Shown: positions 16,374 through 27,044, numbered from the stretch's first letter. The stretch is DNA of 64,000 nt from an uncultured Roseateles sp. (GCA_946886855.1 CAMPJJ010000007.1:25884-89883), one strand, 5' to 3'. A program made the numbers and translations. Notes: generated by a model not told the origin, from the letters alone.

Positions 16374-18100
16374 TGCTGCTCCTGCGAGTCACGTTCCATC
16401 GCGTCCGGGGCCGACACCCCCAGCACCGCCAGCGCGTTGCGCATCACCTGCCGCGTCGCGGCCAGCAGCGCCAGGCGCGCGCGCGTCAGGGCCGGGTCGT
16501 CGCCCAGCACGCGTTCGGCGCCATAGTAGCTGTGCAGCGCGCCGGCCAGGTCGCGCAGGTAGAACGCGACGTCGTGCGGGGCCAGGTCTTGCGCCGCCGC
16601 CGTGAGCATGCGGGGATAGTCCGCCAGCTTGAGCATCAGCGCGGCCTCCGTCGGCGCGGTCAGCAGCGACAGGTCGGCGCCGGCCACGGCGGCTTCGTCA
16701 TGGCCCTGCTCCGCCCCCTTGCGCAGCACCGAGCAGATGCGCGCATGCGCGTACTGCACGTAGAACACGGGGTTCTCGTCGTTGGCCTTGAGCGCCAGGT
16801 CGACGTCGAAGACGAACTCGGTGTCGGCCTTGCGGCTGATCAGGAAGAAGCGCACCGCGTCGCGGCTGGTCCAGTCGATCAGGTCGCGCAGCGTCACATA
16901 GCTGCCGGCGCGCTTGGAGATCTTGACCTCCTGGCCCCCCTTCATCACCGTGACCATCTTGTGCAGCACGTAGTCGGGGAAGCCCTGCGGGATGCCCACG
17001 CCGGTGGCCTGCAGGCCGCCGCGCACCCGGGCGATCGTGCCGTGGTGGTCGCTGCCCTGCACGTTGATGCACTTCGAGAAGCCGCGCTTGAACTTGTTGA
17101 CGTGGTACGCCACGTCCGGAACGAAGTAGGTGAAGGTGCCGTCGGACTTGCGCATCACGCGGTCCTTGTCGTCGCCGTAATCGGTCGACCGCAGCCACAG
17201 CGCACCGCCGTCTTCATACGTCTTGCCGTTGGCGACGATGCGCGAGACGGCGTCCTCGACCTGGCCGCCGCTGTAGAGCGAAGACTCGAGGAAGTAGTTG
17301 TCGAAGCGCAGCCCGAATGCCTGCAGGTCCAGGTCCTGCTCGTGGCGCAGGTAGGCCACGGCGAACTGGCGGATGCCGTCGAGGTCCTCGACATCGCCGG
17401 AGGCGGTGAATGTCCGGTCGTCGGCCTTCACCGTCTCCTTGCGCAGGAAAGCCTCGGCGATGTCCTGGATGTAGTCGCCGTTGTAGGCCGACTCCGGCCA
17501 GCCGGCATCGCCCGGCTTCAGGCCCTTCAGGCGCGCCTGCGTGGACTGCGCCAGCGTCGCGATCTGCACGCCGGCGTCGTTGTAGTAGAACTCGCGGCTG
17601 ACCTTCCAGCCCTGCGTCTCGAACAGGTGGCAGAGCGAATCGCCCAGCGCGGCCTGGCGCGCATGGCCCACGTGCAGCGGTCCGGTCGGGTTGGCCGAGA
17701 CGAACTCGACCAGGGCCGAGGTGTCGCGCGCCGGCTGATGGCCGAAGCGCGAGGTCGCGGCGAACACCTCGCCGACCACGGCCTGGCGGGCCGCCGGCTT
17801 GAGGCGGATGTTGATGAAGCCGGGGCCGGCGATCTCCAGCGCGTCGACCCAGCGCTCGAAGGCGGGCTGCGCCTGCAGCTGGGCGATCAGCGTCTGCGCC
17901 AGTTCGCGCGGGTTCTTCTTCAGCGCCTTGGACAGCTGCATCGCCGCGGTGCAGGCGAAGTCGCCGTGCGCCGCCTGCTTGGGGTTCTCGAAAGCGGCCG
18001 CTGGCGCGGCGGCGATGAGGCCGGCGGCTACGGCCTCCTGGCTCAGGCCCTGGAGCACGGTGCCGAGGGCGGCGAGCAATTCCTGCTTGGCTTGGATCAT
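16370..18100 (-). CDS. argS: arginyl-tRNA synthetase
   Basis: ArgS charges tRNA(Arg) in the cytosol. The 576-residue class I enzyme has an N-terminal Add1 domain, [20 protein letters not shown] carrying the HIGH-type motif HVGH (143-146), the KMSKS-equivalent [13 protein letters not shown], and a C-terminal DALR anticodon-binding domain ([18 protein letters not shown] onward). ATG 18100 begins [13 protein letters not shown], a normal ArgS start. The upstream open frame to 18415 is noncoding on residue content. It is divergent from the kinase gene across 85 bp. Confidence 0.96.
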   Translation of the reverse strand: MIQAKQELLAALGTVLQGLSQEAVAAGLIAAAPAAAFENPKQAAHGDFACTAAMQLSKALKKNPRELAQTLIAQLQAQPAFERWVDALEIAGPGFINIRLKPAARQAVVGEVFAATSRFGHQPARDTSALVEFVSANPTGPLHVGHARQAALGDSLCHLFETQGWKVSREFYYNDAGVQIATLAQSTQARLKGLKPGDAGWPESAYNGDYIQDIAEAFLRKETVKADDRTFTASGDVEDLDGIRQFAVAYLRHEQDLDLQAFGLRFDNYFLESSLYSGGQVEDAVSRIVANGKTYEDGGALWLRSTDYGDDKDRVMRKSDGTFTYFVPDVAYHVNKFKRGFSKCINVQGSDHHGTIARVRGGLQATGVGIPQGFPDYVLHKMVTVMKGGQEVKISKRAGSYVTLRDLIDWTSRDAVRFFLISRKADTEFVFDVDLALKANDENPVFYVQYAHARICSVLRKGAEQGHDEAAVAGADLSLLTAPTEAALMLKLADYPRMLTAAAQDLAPHDVAFYLRDLAGALHSYYGAERVLGDDPALTRARLALLAATRQVMRNALAVLGVSAPDAMERDSQEQQ

Positions 18101-18185
18101 GGGGCCGCATTTTAGGGGACCTCCCCTGTAAGAGACCGTGTGCCCCCTTGCCCGCACCCTCTCCCTGGGGCAGGATGACCCTCCG

Positions 18186-19568
18186 ATGAGCGCCTCCGAC
18201 GATCTCCGTCCCTCCACCTTTTCCGACTCGACGCTCGGCGGACTGGCCGACCTGCCGGAGCAGATCGGCAAGTACCGGGTCCTGAGACGACTGGGCGAGG
18301 GCGCCACCAGCGACGTCTTCCTCGCCATGGACGACTTCAAGGGCCAGGAGGTCGCCATCAAGCGCATGCGCGCCTGGTCGGCCGGCGGCCGCAGCGAGGA
18401 GGACACGCTCAGCATCCGCTTCTTCGCCGCCGAGGCCGCGCTGGCCGGCCGGCTGCAGCATCCGAACGTGGTGCAGATCCTGGACGCGGTGCAGGACGGC
18501 GACCTGCCCTACCTCGTCATGGAGTTCGTCCATGGCGTCACGTTGAAGCACTTCTGCCGCAACGACCGGCTGCTGCCGCTGGACCAGATCGTCGAACTCG
18601 GGTTCAAGTGCGCGATGGCCTTGTCCTACGTGTTCCGCCAGGGCGTCGTGCATCGCGACATCAAGCCGGCGAACCTGCTGGCGGTGCTGGACAGCCAGGG
18701 TCAGGTCACCGACGTGAAGGTGAGCGACTTCGGCAGCGCGCTCAACCTCAACGCCGACATGACGCAGGTGCATCGCGTCGGCTCGCTGGCCTACATGCCG
18801 CCGGAGCAGATCGAAGGCGGCGACGTCGGCGCGCAGGCGGACATCTACGCGCTGGGCGCCGTGCTGTACCACATGGTCTGCGGCCGCCCGCCCTTCGACG
18901 CGCCCAACCAGATGGCGCTCATGCACCAGATCTACCACCAGGCGCCGCAGCCGCTGCTCGGCCAGCGCGGCGGCGTGACGGCGGAGCTGGACGCGGTCAT
19001 CCAGAAGGCGCTCTACAAGCACCCGTCCGAGCGCTACCCCGACTGGGAGTCCTTCGGCCTGGCGCTGTCGGAACTGGTCGCGAAGCAGCTGGTGCCGCTG
19101 GCACGGCTCAACGAGGTGAAGGACTCGGAACGTTTCAACCTGCTGCGCGGGCTGGAGTTCTTCGCGGGCTTCGGCGACGTCGAGCTCTGGGAGGTCGTGC
19201 GGCGCGCGCGCTGGCGCCGCTATCCGCTCGACTACCTGCTGTTCAAGAAGGGTCAGGAAGGCAACACCTTCCACATCGTCACGCAGGGCGAGGTCGAGGT
19301 CTGGCGCGACGGCGCGCTGGTCGCGACGCTGGGCACCGGCACCTCGGTCGGCGAGATGGCCTACCTGGCGCCGAATCCCGACCTGCGTCGCCACAGCACC
19401 GACATCAAGGTGACCCAACTTTGCACAACCGTGTCCTTCACGCCGGACTCGCTGGGGCAGCTCAGTCCCGAGTGCCAGCACCGTTTCGACCGGGCTTTCA
19501 TACAGGTATTGGTCAGGCGGCTCCATCTCGCCCATGAGGCGCTGGCGTCTCCACGCCGGATCATGTGA
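18186..19568 (+). CDS. Ser/Thr protein kinase fused to a cyclic-nucleotide-binding-like domain
   Basis: The protein has 460 residues. Residues about 30-300 form a Hanks-type kinase: G-loop [10 protein letters not shown], Lys59 in [15 protein letters not shown] with Asp158, DFGSA with Asp181, and PPEQIEG in the activation region. Residues about 335-445 resemble a CRP/CNB fold, with [24 protein letters not shown] and the phosphate-cassette-like [21 protein letters not shown]. There is no transmembrane helix. The usual cassette RSA is replaced by RRHST, so nucleotide binding is uncertain. ATG 18186 was chosen because the earlier residues are Pro/Leu-rich and unlike the family. This kinase-CNB order occurs in other Burkholderiales, but the substrate is unknown. 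Confidence 0.9.
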   Translation: MSASDDLRPSTFSDSTLGGLADLPEQIGKYRVLRRLGEGATSDVFLAMDDFKGQEVAIKRMRAWSAGGRSEEDTLSIRFFAAEAALAGRLQHPNVVQILDAVQDGDLPYLVMEFVHGVTLKHFCRNDRLLPLDQIVELGFKCAMALSYVFRQGVVHRDIKPANLLAVLDSQGQVTDVKVSDFGSALNLNADMTQVHRVGSLAYMPPEQIEGGDVGAQADIYALGAVLYHMVCGRPPFDAPNQMALMHQIYHQAPQPLLGQRGGVTAELDAVIQKALYKHPSERYPDWESFGLALSELVAKQLVPLARLNEVKDSERFNLLRGLEFFAGFGDVELWEVVRRARWRRYPLDYLLFKKGQEGNTFHIVTQGEVEVWRDGALVATLGTGTSVGEMAYLAPNPDLRRHSTDIKVTQLCTTVSFTPDSLGQLSPECQHRFDRAFIQVLVRRLHLAHEALASPRRIM

Positions 19569-19735
19569 GTCAGGCACTGACTCGCGTCTGCGATTCCGCG
19601 TGGAATCGGCGTCAACGGATGCGAGTCACCCATTCTCTTGACGGCCGTCAACCGCTCTTGAGAGCCGTTCGTTGCTGTGCTCAACTGCCCGACAGGTCCT
19701 TCCCCAACCCCCTGTAGCCCCCGTAGGAGAGAGTG

Positions 19736-20065
19736 ATGAAACACCTGACCCCGACCTCGCTGTTCGCCGGTGCCCTGCTGGCCCTGGCCGCGCTGGGCGC
19801 GCATGCCGCGGACGACGCGAAGAAGGCACCTTCCGAGAAGCAGCTGAAGCAGCAGCAGCTGATGAAGAGTTGCAACGCCGATGCCAAGGACAAGTCCGGC
19901 GACGAGCGCAAGGCCTTCATGAGCAGCTGCCTGAAGGGCGAGACGGCGTCCGCGCCGGCCAAGACCGCGCAGCAGGCGAAGATGACGACCTGCAACGCCG
20001 ATGCCAAGGGCAAGACCGGCGATGCCCGCAAGGCCTTCATGAAGGAATGCCTCTCGGCCAAGTGA
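19736..20065 (+). CDS. psiF: PsiF repeat family protein
   Basis: The 109-residue secreted protein has a signal peptide (MKHLTPTSLFAGALLALAAL, cleaved near AHA) and two PsiF repeats of about 30 residues, each with two Cys (MKSCNADAK..RKAFMSSCLK and MTTCNADAK..RKAFMKECL). PsiF of E. coli is a phosphate-starvation-inducible protein of unknown activity. TAGGAGAGAGTG precedes ATG 19736 and is a strong RBS; an in-frame GTG one codon earlier is less likely. A perfect hairpin follows the stop. Confidence 0.9.
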   Translation: MKHLTPTSLFAGALLALAALGAHAADDAKKAPSEKQLKQQQLMKSCNADAKDKSGDERKAFMSSCLKGETASAPAKTAQQAKMTTCNADAKGKTGDARKAFMKECLSAK

Positions 20066-20092
20066 CGCCGCACGACTCGCGCCACGCCCCAT

Positions 20093-20122
20093 GAACAAGG
20101 CCCTCTCGCGAGGGCCTTGTTC
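20093..20122. terminator. bidirectional stem-loop between psiF and the DUF2214 gene
   Basis: A perfect 13-bp stem, GAACAAGGCCCTC / GAGGGCCTTGTTC, has a TCGC loop. The last two bases of its right arm fall inside the stop codon of the minus-strand DUF2214 gene. Confidence 0.85.
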
Positions 20123-20576
20123 ACTTCGTCCAGACTCCGCGTGCCAGCATCACCGCCGCGATCGGGATCAGGATCAGCAGGTGCGCCTGCATCATGATCA
20201 GGCGGCGCGTCGAACGGATCTCGGCGTCGCCGGGCAGGCCGCCGCCGCCGTCCAGCGTCTTGAGCCAGCGGCGGAAGGTCAGCGTCGGCTTGATCGAGAT
20301 CAGCCCGATCACGACGAACAACCCGAACTTCACGTGCAGCAGCGGCTGGTGCCAGTACCAGCCCAGGCCTTTCATGCCCCACCAGGTGCGGGCCAGTCCG
20401 GTCAGCAGCACCGCCACCGCGGTCATGCCGTAGATCATGTCCAGCCGCGACAGGCGACGCACGACGGCCGGATTCATCCATTCGCTGCGGCACAGCGCCG
20501 CCTGGCTGGAGAGGAAAACGACCAGGCTGAGGATGGCCACGATGTGCAGGCCGGCGAGCAGGGCTTCAAGGCTCAT
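20121..20576 (-). CDS. DUF2214 family inner-membrane protein
   Basis: The 151-residue protein has four hydrophobic helices (about 4-22, 48-66, 78-97 and 128-147). It starts MSLEALLAGLHIVAILSLVV and carries WWGMKGLGWYWHQPLLHVKFGLF in the middle, typical of the DUF2214 family found beside redox and regulator genes. The molecular role is unknown. Its ATG overlaps the stop of the LysR gene by 4 bp (ATGA), so the two are translated from one message and LysR may sense or control a process involving this protein. Confidence 0.8.
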   Translation of the reverse strand: MSLEALLAGLHIVAILSLVVFLSSQAALCRSEWMNPAVVRRLSRLDMIYGMTAVAVLLTGLARTWWGMKGLGWYWHQPLLHVKFGLFVVIGLISIKPTLTFRRWLKTLDGGGGLPGDAEIRSTRRLIMMQAHLLILIPIAAVMLARGVWTK

Positions 20577-21499
20577 GGGGTCTCCCAGGTGGAGGCGCGC
20601 GCCCAATAGTCGGGGCTGCCATGGTGTTCTTTCAGGAAGTCTATCCAGAGCCTCACGCGCAGCGGCAGGTGCTTGCGCTGGGGCAGCACCGCGAAGATGC
20701 CGTTGGGTGGCGCCGCGAAGTCGTCGAGCACGCTGACCAGTTCACCGGCCCGCAGCGCCGCAGCCACTTCCCAGGTGCTGCGCCACGCCAGGCCGAGCCC
20801 CTGCCGGCACCAGTCGTGCAGCACCTGGCCGTCGCTGCAGTCGAGCCGTCCGCTGGGCCGCAGATGCTGCACCTGGCCGTCGATGCGGAACGCCCAGCCG
20901 CGCGTCTGGCTCGCGTCGGAGCTCAGCGTCAGGCACTCGTGCCGCATCAGCTCGGACGGATGTTTCGGCGTGCCGGCGCGCTTCAGATAGGACGGCGCCG
21001 CCACGCACAGCCGCCGGTTGTCGGCCAGGCGCATGCTGATGAGGCTGGAATCGGTGAGATCGCCGACGCGCACCGCGCAGTCGAAGCCCTCGTTGACGAT
21101 GTCGACGACGCGGTCGCTGAGGTTCAGCGACACGCTGACCTCCGGGTGCCGCGACAGGAAGGCCGGCACCAGCGGCGCGACGTGGCGCCGGCCGAATCCG
21201 GCCGGCGCGGTGATCCGCAGATGGCCGCTCGCTTTCACGCCGCCGGCGCTCACGCTGGCCTCCGCGCTGGCGAACTCGGCGAGCAGGCGCTGGCAGTCCT
21301 CGAGGAAGGCGATGCCCTCGTGCGTCAGCGTGAGCTTGCGCGTCGTGCGCAGCAGCAGCTTCACGCCGAGCCGCGCCTCCAGCGCATCGAGGCGGCGGCC
21401 CATCACGGCGGGCGCCACGCCTTCGGCTTGCGCCGCGGCAGTCAGGCTGCCCTTGGTCGCGACGAGCGCGAAGGACTCGATCTGTTTGAGGCGATCCAT
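20573..21499 (-). CDS. LysR-family transcriptional regulator (divergent from glcB)
   Basis: The 308-residue protein has an N-terminal winged HTH (IESFALVATKGSLTAAAQAEGVAPAVMGRRLDALEARLG) and a two-lobe effector domain starting at GHLRITAPAGFGRRHVAPL. The HTH has AVMGRRLDALE where SAVSRRI is common, typical of a Burkholderiales subgroup. It is divergent from malate synthase G, with an ACGAC-N4-GTCGT dyad in between, so it probably controls glcB and itself. It forms an overlapping pair with the DUF2214 gene. Confidence 0.92.
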   Translation of the reverse strand: MDRLKQIESFALVATKGSLTAAAQAEGVAPAVMGRRLDALEARLGVKLLLRTTRKLTLTHEGIAFLEDCQRLLAEFASAEASVSAGGVKASGHLRITAPAGFGRRHVAPLVPAFLSRHPEVSVSLNLSDRVVDIVNEGFDCAVRVGDLTDSSLISMRLADNRRLCVAAPSYLKRAGTPKHPSELMRHECLTLSSDASQTRGWAFRIDGQVQHLRPSGRLDCSDGQVLHDWCRQGLGLAWRSTWEVAAALRAGELVSVLDDFAAPPNGIFAVLPQRKHLPLRVRLWIDFLKEHHGSPDYWARASTWETP

Positions 21500-21543
21500 G
21501 GCCAGCGATTGTTGGACCGTTGCGCCGTCGGAAGCAATGAATG

Positions 21544-21557
21544 ACGACCCTTGTCGT
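21544..21557. promoter_or_regulatory. candidate LysR site between lysR and glcB
   Basis: The dyad ACGAC-CCTT-GTCGT sits 45-58 bp upstream of lysR and about 110 bp upstream of glcB. It is shorter than a classical T-N11-A box but is the only clear dyad in the gap. Confidence 0.35.
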
Positions 21558-21664
21558 TGTTATTTGTGCAAAAAAGTCAGGGATCTTCGACCAGGGCCGA
21601 CATGAATCGCCAGCCCCTCACGCCCTACAGTCGACGCACCGTTGAACCGTCTTTCGGAGCCGTC

Positions 21665-23872
21665 ATGACCGCACGCAGCCAACACCACCGCCTCCAGGTC
21701 GATGCCGCCCTGGCCCGCTTCATCGAGACCGAGGCGCTGCCCGGGACTGGCGTCGAGCCCGCCGCCTTCTGGCAGGGCTTCGATGCGCTGGCGCATGAAC
21801 TGGCGGAGAAGAATGCCGCCCTGCTGGCCGAGCGCGACCGGCTGCAGACGGAGCTCGACGGCTGGCATCGCGCCCACCCCGGCCCGATCGCCGACATGGC
21901 GGCCTACCAGGCCTTCCTGAAGCAGATCGGTTATCTGGTGCCGCTGCCGGCGGACCCGAAGGCCACGACCGCCAACGTGGACGCGGAACTCGCCATCCAG
22001 GCCGGTCCGCAGCTGGTGGTGCCGATCCTGAACGCGCGCTATGCGCTGAACGCGGCGAACGCGCGGTGGGGCTCGCTCTATGACGCGCTCTACGGCACCG
22101 ACGTGATCCCCGAGACCGACGGCGCCGAACGCGCTGGCGGCTACAACCCGGTCCGCGGCGCCAAGGTCATCGCCTTCGCCCGCCAGGTGCTGGACCAGGC
22201 CGCGCCGCTGGCCGGCGCGTCGCACGCCGACGCCGGCGGCTACACGGTCACCGGCACCGCACTGGCCGTCGCGCTGAAGGACGGCCGCACGGTCGCATTG
22301 GCCGATCCGTCCCAGTTCATCGGCTATCTGGGCGACGCCGCCACCCCGACCGCGATCCTGCTGCGCCACAACGGCATCCACCTCGAGATCCAGTTCGACC
22401 GCGCGTCGACGATCGGCCAGGCCGACGCCGCCGGCGTCTCGGATCTGCTGATGGAGTCGGCCCTGTCCACCATCCTCGACCTCGAGGACTCGATCGCCGC
22501 CGTCGACGCCGAGGACAAGCTCCTCGCCTACCGCAACTGGCTGGGCATCCTGCGCGGTTCGCTGACCGAGGAAGTCAGCAAGGGCGGCCGCAGCTTCGTG
22601 CGCCGCCTGAATCCGGACCGCGTCTACAAGGCGGCCAATGGCGGCGACGACATCGTGCTGCCGGGACGCTCGCTGCTGTTCGTGCGCAATGTCGGCCACC
22701 TGATGACCAACCCCGCCATCCTGCTCGACGGTGGTCGCGAGATCCCCGAAGGCATCATGGACGCGGTGATCACCACGCTGATCTCGGTGCATGACCTGAA
22801 GCAGCTGTCGGGTTCCGGACTGCGCAACTCGCGCCGGGGGTCGATCTACATCGTCAAGCCGAAGATGCACGGGCCGGCCGAGGTCGGCTTCGCCAACGAG
22901 CTGTTCGGCCGCGTCGAGCAGTTGCTCGGCCTGCCGGCCTCGACGGTCAAGCTGGGCATCATGGACGAGGAGCGCCGCACCAGCGTCAACCTCGCGGCCT
23001 GCATCGCCGCCGCGCCAAGCCGCGTCGCCTTCATCAACACCGGCTTCCTGGACCGCACCGGCGACGAGATGCACACCGCGATGCTCGCCGGCCCGATGCT
23101 GCGCAAGGGCGACATGAAGGCCAGCGCCTGGATCCAGGCCTATGAGCGCAACAACGTGCTGACGGGCCTGAGCGCCGGCCTGCGCGGCCGCGCCCAGATC
23201 GGCAAGGGCATGTGGGCGATGCCCGACCTGATGGCCGCGATGCTGGAGCAGAAGATCGCTCACCCCAAGGCCGGTGCGAACACCGCCTGGGTACCGAGCC
23301 CGACCGCGGCCACGCTGCATGCGCTGCACTACCACCAGGTCAACGTGGCGCAGGTCCAGCAGCAGATCGAGGACGAGGCGCCCGGCGTCGATCGCGCCGA
23401 ACTTTTGCAGCGCCTGCTCACGATTCCGGTCGCCGCCGACCCGTCCTGGAGCGATGCGGAGAAGCAGCAGGAGCTCGACAACAACATCCAGGGCATCCTC
23501 GGTTACGTGGTGCGCTGGATCGATCAGGGCGTCGGTTGCTCGAAGGTGCCGGACATCAACCAGATCGGACTGATGGAAGACCGTGCGACATTGCGCATCT
23601 CAAGCCAGCACGTGGCGAACTGGCTGTACCACGGCGTCGTGACCGAACAACAAGTTCGGGCGACATTCGAACGGATGGCCGCCGTCGTCGATGGCCAGAA
23701 CGCCGGCGATCCGGTTTACGAACCAATGTCCGGGCATCCGAACAGCATGGCGTATCAGGCGGCGCTGGATCTGGTGTTCAGGGGGCGTGAACAGCCCAGC
23801 GGGTACACGGAACCGCTGCTGCACGCGTGGCGACAGAGGCGCAAGGCGGCGGGCGCCGCCGGCGCACCCTGA
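21665..23872 (+). CDS. glcB: malate synthase G
   Basis: GlcB condenses glyoxylate with acetyl-CoA to malate, allowing growth on two-carbon compounds and glycolate. The 735-residue protein matches the G isoform length (about 720-735; the A isoform is near 530). Features are GLTEEV-like [40 protein letters not shown] with acidic catalytic residues, [11 protein letters not shown], and [23 protein letters not shown] with a small GANTAW variation. ATG 21665 has GGAG about 8 nt upstream. The frame is open 38 codons further, but those residues are not GlcB-like. No glcDEF genes are adjacent. Confidence 0.95.
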   Translation: MTARSQHHRLQVDAALARFIETEALPGTGVEPAAFWQGFDALAHELAEKNAALLAERDRLQTELDGWHRAHPGPIADMAAYQAFLKQIGYLVPLPADPKATTANVDAELAIQAGPQLVVPILNARYALNAANARWGSLYDALYGTDVIPETDGAERAGGYNPVRGAKVIAFARQVLDQAAPLAGASHADAGGYTVTGTALAVALKDGRTVALADPSQFIGYLGDAATPTAILLRHNGIHLEIQFDRASTIGQADAAGVSDLLMESALSTILDLEDSIAAVDAEDKLLAYRNWLGILRGSLTEEVSKGGRSFVRRLNPDRVYKAANGGDDIVLPGRSLLFVRNVGHLMTNPAILLDGGREIPEGIMDAVITTLISVHDLKQLSGSGLRNSRRGSIYIVKPKMHGPAEVGFANELFGRVEQLLGLPASTVKLGIMDEERRTSVNLAACIAAAPSRVAFINTGFLDRTGDEMHTAMLAGPMLRKGDMKASAWIQAYERNNVLTGLSAGLRGRAQIGKGMWAMPDLMAAMLEQKIAHPKAGANTAWVPSPTAATLHALHYHQVNVAQVQQQIEDEAPGVDRAELLQRLLTIPVAADPSWSDAEKQQELDNNIQGILGYVVRWIDQGVGCSKVPDINQIGLMEDRATLRISSQHVANWLYHGVVTEQQVRATFERMAAVVDGQNAGDPVYEPMSGHPNSMAYQAALDLVFRGREQPSGYTEPLLHAWRQRRKAAGAAGAP

Positions 23873-24207
23873 ATGCTCACGCAACAGTAACCATCTGTCG
23901 CGAATCGCCGGCATCGTTCGGTGTACGTCTCATATGCGAAGGCGGCCTCCAGGCCGCTTTTTTGTTTTGTTCACTATCATTTTCAGCACTTTCTCGTCGC
24001 AATCTACCTTGTGACTTTCAGCATGCACATGCCTTTTGGCACGCTGACCATGGCGAAGGGCATGCCTCAAGAATCGGAAACCCTTAGGGGCCGCCCCCGA
24101 GATCCTTGGGATTCCCTACTCCTTAAAGTTTCTTCACCTATACGCAGTGTCGTGCGACAGAAACACGTCGGCACAGCAATCGTTTTTGTCATTTCATGAG
24201 AGTAGGC
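23873..24207. other. gap between glcB and a TonB receptor
   Basis: The first 90 bp hold the glcB terminator. The following 245 bp are noticeably AT-richer than the surroundings and presumably carry the TonB receptor promoter. TTTCAGCA occurs twice (near 23980 and 24015). An open frame at 23921-24199 has no RBS and an unlikely composition. No operator could be assigned. Confidence 0.45.
23942..23963 (+). terminator. glcB terminator
   Basis: The stem GCGGCCT / AGGCCGC has a CC loop and is followed by TTTTTT on the plus strand, 70 bp after the glcB stop. Confidence 0.88.
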
Positions 24208-26892
24208 ATGACCACTTCGCATCAACTTCGCCGCGTGAGCATCGCCACCGCGGTCCTTGCGGCTTCTATCGGAGCTGCGCAAGCCCAAGAGGCTGCGCAG
24301 CTGGAACGCATCGAGATCACCGGCTCCGCCATCAAACGCTCGATCTCCGACGAAGGCGCACTGCCGATCACGGTGTTGAAGGCCGAGGAACTGCGGGCAT
24401 CTGGCGTGACCAGCGTCGAGGCGATCGTCGAACTGCTGTCGTCCAGCCAATCGAGCAACACCGGAGCAAACTCCATCGGCTCGAGCACCGGTGGCGCCAG
24501 CTACGCGAACCTGCGCGGCCTGGGCACCAACAAGACCTTGGTCCTGCTGAACGGCCGCCGCATGACGGCCTTCGCCTTCGGCGCGAACGCGGTCGATCTG
24601 AACTCCATCCCCTTCGCCGTGATCGACCGCGTCGAAGTGCTCCGTGACGGCGCTTCCGCCGTGTACGGCACCGACGCCATCGGCGGCGTGATCAACTTCA
24701 TCACGAAGTCCAACTTCCGCGGCGGCCAAGCCGTGGTTGAACTGAGCGATCCGAAGGAAAAGGGCGGCAAGAAGGAAGGCGCTTCACTGACCTTCGGCTT
24801 CGGCGACCTCGAGAAGGACCGCGTCAACATCTGGGGCTCGCTGGACAAGCGCCGAGTCGACCGCATCCGCGCGCTGGATCGTGACTTCGCCAGGACCGGC
24901 ATCATTCCGGGCAAGGGCGTGGCAGGCAGCTCGCCCACCACCTTCCCGGGCAACTTCACACAGGGCAACCTGTCGGGCAACCCGACAGCCCCGGGCTGCC
25001 AAGGTCCGCTGTCCGTCGTGAACCCGACCAATAACAAGGTCTGCATCTTCGATTTCAGCTCCACGATCGACATCGCGCCGGACGTCGACCAGACCACGTT
25101 GTCGGGCCGCGCCACGTTCAAGATCGCCGATAACCATGTGCTGTCGCTGGATGCGATCACCACGAAGAACGACAACACCGCGCGCGTCGCGCCGGACCCG
25201 GTGTCGGCCATCACCATCCAGCCGAACAACCCGTTCTTCCCGAGCAGCTACCCCGGCATCGACCCGACCAAGCCGATCAGCGTGGGCTGGCGCATGGTGC
25301 CGGCGGGCCCCCGCACCAACGGTTCGCACTCGACCGCTGACCGAGCTGTGGCCGACCTCTCGGGGGTGGTCGCCGACTGGGACTACCGTGCAGGCGTCCT
25401 GTACTCGAAGAGCACCGCCAATGACGCCGCTGTCAACGGCTACGTCAACGCGCCGTTCGTGCGCGCCCAGGTGGCCGCAGGTAACCTCAACCCGTTCGCC
25501 GACGCGACGCCGGCCCAACTGGCCATCATCGAGCAGGCCAAGCGCCGTGGTGTGTTCGCCAACGCGACCGGCGAAACCAAGGGTGTGGACTTCCGCGCGT
25601 CCAAGGAGATCTTCGACCTGCCAGGCGGCCGCGCCGCGCTGGCCGTCGCGGCCGAATACCGCAAGGAAGAGTACAAGAGCGACACCAATGACGACGTCGT
25701 GCTGGCGATCCCGTCGGCCGGCCGTTCGCCCAACCACGTGGGCGGTGACCGCAACGTGAAGGCCATCGGCGTCGAACTGCTGCTCCCGCTGCACAAGATG
25801 GTGGAAGTCCAACTGGCCGTGCGCCGCGACGACTACTCCGACGCCGGCGCGACGACCAACCCCAAGGTCGGCATCCGCTTCCAGCCCATGAAGGAACTGG
25901 CGCTGCGCGGCTCGTACAACACCGGCTTCCGCGCCCCGGGCCTGGATGACCTGTACGCCCCGCAGACCGTGACCTTCTCGTCCGGCGCGAAGAACGATCC
26001 CCTGCTGTGCGACGGCCAAGGGAATCCTATCAACGGCGGCGTGAAGAGCCGCGACTGCCAGTCGCAGCCCCAGGTTCAGAACGGCGGCAACCCCAACCTG
26101 AAGCCGGAGAAGTCCAAGACCTTCACCGCCGGCTTCGTGGTGGAACCGATCAAGGCGCTGACCGTCTCAGTCGACTACTGGAATATCAAGCTGCGTGATC
26201 AGATCAACGTCCTGCCCATCGACGTGATCTTCGCCGATCCGACCCGTTACGCCGCGAACATTGTCCGTTGCAACACGCTGCCGGCGGCCGTGCAAGCGAA
26301 CTTGCAGCGCTGCGGCGGACTGGATCTGAACAGCAACGCTATCGGCTACGTCATTCAGACGAACGACAACATCGGTCGCGTCAAGACCGACGGTATCGAC
26401 TTTGCGGCGGCCTACTCCATGGGTCTGGGGGGCTGGGGCAATCTGGGTCTGTCTTACGAGAGCACCTACGTTCACAGCTACGAGTACCAGACGAATCCAT
26501 CGCAGAAGGACTACACGCAGAACGTCGGCGTCTACAAGGATGGCAGCCCGATCCTGCGCTGGAAGCACACTTTCTCGGCGGCCTGGGCGATGAACGCCTG
26601 GAGCTCGCGTCTGGCGATCCGTCACCAGAGCGGCTACACCGACCAGAACGATCCCACGACGGTGGTTGGTGGCCCGTCGTTCTACGGCAACGTGGCAACG
26701 TACACGCTGGTCGACCTGTCCGGCACCTACAAGTTCAACAAGTCCACGTCGGTGACGCTGGGCGTGAAGAACCTGTTCGATACCGACCCGTCGTTCTCGA
26801 ACCAGTCGACACGTTCGCAGCGCGGTTATGACCCCCGTTATTCGGATCCGACCGGCCGCGCGTTCTTCCTGCGCGCCGCTTACGGTTTCTGA
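24208..26892 (+). CDS. large TonB-dependent receptor (receptor A of the 24-35 kb island)
   Basis: The 894-residue outer-membrane receptor has a signal peptide ending at AAQAQ (about 27), then the TonB-box/plug start QLERIEITGSAIKR, plug motifs LRGLGTNKTLVLLNGRR, VIDRVEVLRDGASAVYGTD and GGVINFITKSNF, and a long beta-barrel ending in Phe (AYGF). The LERxEVTGSxIKR type is typical of Xanthomonas/Caulobacter-like receptors for peptides, glycans or unknown ligands, and an S9 peptidase is adjacent. ATG 24208 was preferred over ATG 24196, since a weak purine-rich site (GAGAGTAGG) precedes it; the choice is not certain. It is very similar to receptor C at 32377 in the plug region. Confidence 0.9.
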   Translation: MTTSHQLRRVSIATAVLAASIGAAQAQEAAQLERIEITGSAIKRSISDEGALPITVLKAEELRASGVTSVEAIVELLSSSQSSNTGANSIGSSTGGASYANLRGLGTNKTLVLLNGRRMTAFAFGANAVDLNSIPFAVIDRVEVLRDGASAVYGTDAIGGVINFITKSNFRGGQAVVELSDPKEKGGKKEGASLTFGFGDLEKDRVNIWGSLDKRRVDRIRALDRDFARTGIIPGKGVAGSSPTTFPGNFTQGNLSGNPTAPGCQGPLSVVNPTNNKVCIFDFSSTIDIAPDVDQTTLSGRATFKIADNHVLSLDAITTKNDNTARVAPDPVSAITIQPNNPFFPSSYPGIDPTKPISVGWRMVPAGPRTNGSHSTADRAVADLSGVVADWDYRAGVLYSKSTANDAAVNGYVNAPFVRAQVAAGNLNPFADATPAQLAIIEQAKRRGVFANATGETKGVDFRASKEIFDLPGGRAALAVAAEYRKEEYKSDTNDDVVLAIPSAGRSPNHVGGDRNVKAIGVELLLPLHKMVEVQLAVRRDDYSDAGATTNPKVGIRFQPMKELALRGSYNTGFRAPGLDDLYAPQTVTFSSGAKNDPLLCDGQGNPINGGVKSRDCQSQPQVQNGGNPNLKPEKSKTFTAGFVVEPIKALTVSVDYWNIKLRDQINVLPIDVIFADPTRYAANIVRCNTLPAAVQANLQRCGGLDLNSNAIGYVIQTNDNIGRVKTDGIDFAAAYSMGLGGWGNLGLSYESTYVHSYEYQTNPSQKDYTQNVGVYKDGSPILRWKHTFSAAWAMNAWSSRLAIRHQSGYTDQNDPTTVVGGPSFYGNVATYTLVDLSGTYKFNKSTSVTLGVKNLFDTDPSFSNQSTRSQRGYDPRYSDPTGRAFFLRAAYGF

Positions 26893-26945
26893 TACCGGGA
26901 GGTCATGACGCCGCCTACGGGCGGAGCCATGCAGGCACCACGCAG

Positions 26946-26981
26946 AAACGCCGAACCGGATTACCGGATCGGCGTTTTTTT
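26946..26981 (+). terminator. terminator of receptor A
   Basis: The 14-bp stem AAACGCCGAACCGG / CCGGATCGGCGTTT has one mismatch and loop ATTA, and is followed by a T-run to 26981. Confidence 0.88.
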
Positions 26982-27019
26982 CTTGTACCTGCAGGTGCTC
27001 GGCGTCGGTGGGGCGCATG

Positions 27020-27044
27020 AAAAAAGGCGCCCCGCGGGGCGCCT
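27020..27044 (-). terminator. terminator of the S9 peptidase gene
   Basis: The self-complementary AGGCGCCCCGCGGGGCGCCT (27025-27044) is followed on the minus strand by TTTTTT. It is 28 bp beyond the peptidase stop and faces the terminator of receptor A. Confidence 0.85.

Noticed and set aside
23921..24199. 92-codon plus-strand frame between glcB and receptor A
   Set aside because: It overlaps the glcB terminator, and the start lacks an RBS.
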